Source: an uncultured Mobiluncus sp. (GTDB lineage Bacteria; Actinomycetota; Actinomycetes; Actinomycetales; Actinomycetaceae). From it: a DNA stretch of 53,513 nt. The stretch spans positions 1-53,513 of the forward strand of contig NZ_CABTWO010000016.1 in the NCBI RefSeq assembly GCF_902488535.1. Direction: 5' to 3'. Position numbers and translations under genes: made by a program. Positions 52,683-53,513 of the stretch are shown here, in pieces. Under the pieces are notes generated by a model that searched no databases, had not been told where the DNA came from, and saw nothing but the letters and a program-made list of their open reading frames with translations. Every line of letters begins with the position of its first letter. Positions within the stretch are counted from its first letter, which is position 1.

Positions 52683-53513
52683 CTAGGACGCTAGGCAATG
52701 CTTCCCGGCTGAAGCCAGCCTGCGCATCCGGCGCGAGAGCACCATCGCAGACGCTCCGCACAGAACCAACAGCATGACTGCGGGCAGGATGACTGCGGTG
52801 CTGCTGCCCGTATTGCTCAGCATGCCAATTATGGTTTTGGCTTTCACAGCGCCCACTTTGATATCGGTATATATCGTCTCGGAAGTGCCGTCCGGATAAT
52901 CCACCCTGATTCCAACGCGATAGCTGCCGGGGGCGGCGTTTAGCGGAATATTTGCGGTAATCGAACCGTCAGCGGACACGGAAACCCAATCGGGACCTTG
53001 AACCTTGGTATAGGTCGTTCCTGCAGGAATGGGTGCGCCGTGAGAGTCCTGAGGCGAAGGAATCTTTACCGACCCACCAGCTGGGGTCGGAGACGGGTTG
53101 CGGTACCTCGGATCGTAAACCACGTCCTGTTTAGCCACGTGAATCGTGACCGTGGTGTTATCCGTCGTCCCGTCCGGATACGTGACCTTAACCGTCACCG
53201 GATAATCACCGGGAGTCGCATCGGCGGGAATATTAGCGGTAACCGCGCCCGTATTGGGATCCACCGTCGCCCAATCAGGCCCGTCGACCTTAGAATACTT
53301 AGTGCCTCCCGGCAGCGGTTTCCCGTCACTGTTCTTCGGTCCGGGAACCACGAGGGTCTTCCCCGCCTCACCAGGCTTCGGATCTGAATACTTCGGGTCA
53401 TACACCTCTTTCTGCTGAGCCACGTGAATCGTGACCGTGGTGTTCTCCGTCGTCCCGTCCGGATACGTGACCTTAACCGTCACCGGATAATCGCCAGGAG
53501 CAGTACCGGCGGG
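52683..53513 (-). CDS. cell-wall-anchored repeat protein, N-terminal part outside window
   Basis: The frame is open to the right edge, so only the last 276 residues are seen and no start lies in the window. It contains tandem units of about 95 residues, each with YPDGT, an IHVA-type strand, VYDP and GPDW (Rib/alpha-like bacterial surface repeat style). The C-terminus is a sorting signal: MLSNTG (LSNTG in place of LPxTG), a hydrophobic helix AVILPAVMLLVLCGASAMVL and the basic RRMRR. Likely sortase-anchored adhesin or surface-layer protein. A terminator follows. Confidence 0.88.
   Translation of the reverse strand, partial: PAGTAPGDYPVTVKVTYPDGTTENTTVTIHVAQQKEVYDPKYSDPKPGEAGKTLVVPGPKNSDGKPLPGGTKYSKVDGPDWATVDPNTGAVTANIPADATPGDYPVTVKVTYPDGTTDNTTVTIHVAKQDVVYDPRYRNPSPTPAGGSVKIPSPQDSHGAPIPAGTTYTKVQGPDWVSVSADGSITANIPLNAAPGSYRVGIRVDYPDGTSETIYTDIKVGAVKAKTIIGMLSNTGSSTAVILPAVMLLVLCGASAMVLSRRMRRLASAGKHCLAS
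53133..53513 (-). repeat. tandem coding repeat, 285-base period
   Basis: The segments starting at 53133 and 53418 match at 74 of the first 75 bases by eye, at a spacing of exactly 285 bases (95 codons). The third, C-terminal unit is diverged and has a 94-codon period. The array continues beyond the right edge. Such near-identity permits repeat-number change by recombination. Confidence 0.85.

Noticed and set aside
53133..53513. CRISPR-like repeats
   Set aside because: The 285-base units are in-frame coding repeats of the surface protein with no short spacer pattern.
1..53513. tRNA, rRNA, SRP RNA or tmRNA genes
   Set aside because: Intergenic gaps were inspected for cloverleaf, T-loop (GGTTCGAATCC) and SRP signature sequences; none was convincing.

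Overview
The window is a 53.5 kb piece of an actinobacterial chromosome, almost entirely housekeeping genes. Base composition looks like the mid-50s percent G+C by eye (not computed). The gene order, the TTG and GTG starts, the non-discriminating type AspRS, the PGKGP-loop EF-P and the sortase-anchored repeat protein together suggest Actinomycetaceae, possibly a Mobiluncus-like organism. The genus is an inference.

Layout, left to right: (1) pyrimidine operon on the minus strand, pyrR-pyrB-pyrC-carA-carB-pyrF (8378 down to 1), with pyrF cut by the window edge; (2) a small plus-strand ORF (8591-8809); (3) nusB, efp, a degenerate shikimate-kinase-like protein, a fused AroK-AroB, aroC, a prepilin peptidase, aroE, mltG, ruvX, alaS, two small membrane proteins and rpsD (minus strand, 8819-21290); (4) rarA, a plus-strand MMPL/RND transporter and a YciO-type protein; (5) aspS, two tandem dynamin-like GTPases, hisS and an MBL hydrolase; (6) a plus-strand DUF349 protein; (7) rel, apt, secF, secD, yajC, ruvB, ruvA, ruvC, yebC; (8) sdaA, a NUDIX hydrolase, pdxT, pdxS, ybaK, a HIT protein and thrS; (9) the C-terminal part of a repeat-rich, LSNTG-anchored surface protein at the right edge.

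Blocks 3 to 8 follow the order known from other actinobacteria such as Mycobacterium (thrS-HIT-pdxS-pdxT-yebC-ruvCAB-secDF-apt-rel-hisS-aspS-rarA-alaS-ruvX-mltG-aroE-prepilin peptidase-aroC-aroK-aroB-efp-nusB), with local insertions and losses. Many neighbours overlap by 1, 4 or 8 bases, so translational coupling is likely in the pyr, aro, GTPase, sec and ruv runs.

No wholly new multi-gene system is evident. The most unusual items are the P-loop-less AroK paralogue coupled to the AroK-AroB fusion, a 76-base imperfect inverted repeat upstream of thrS, hairpins in the pyr operon (one can sequester the pyrR ribosome-binding site), an MMPL transporter lacking one of its two Asp-Tyr proton-relay pairs, and several likely leaderless genes. 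No tRNA, rRNA, CRISPR array or intact insertion sequence was seen.
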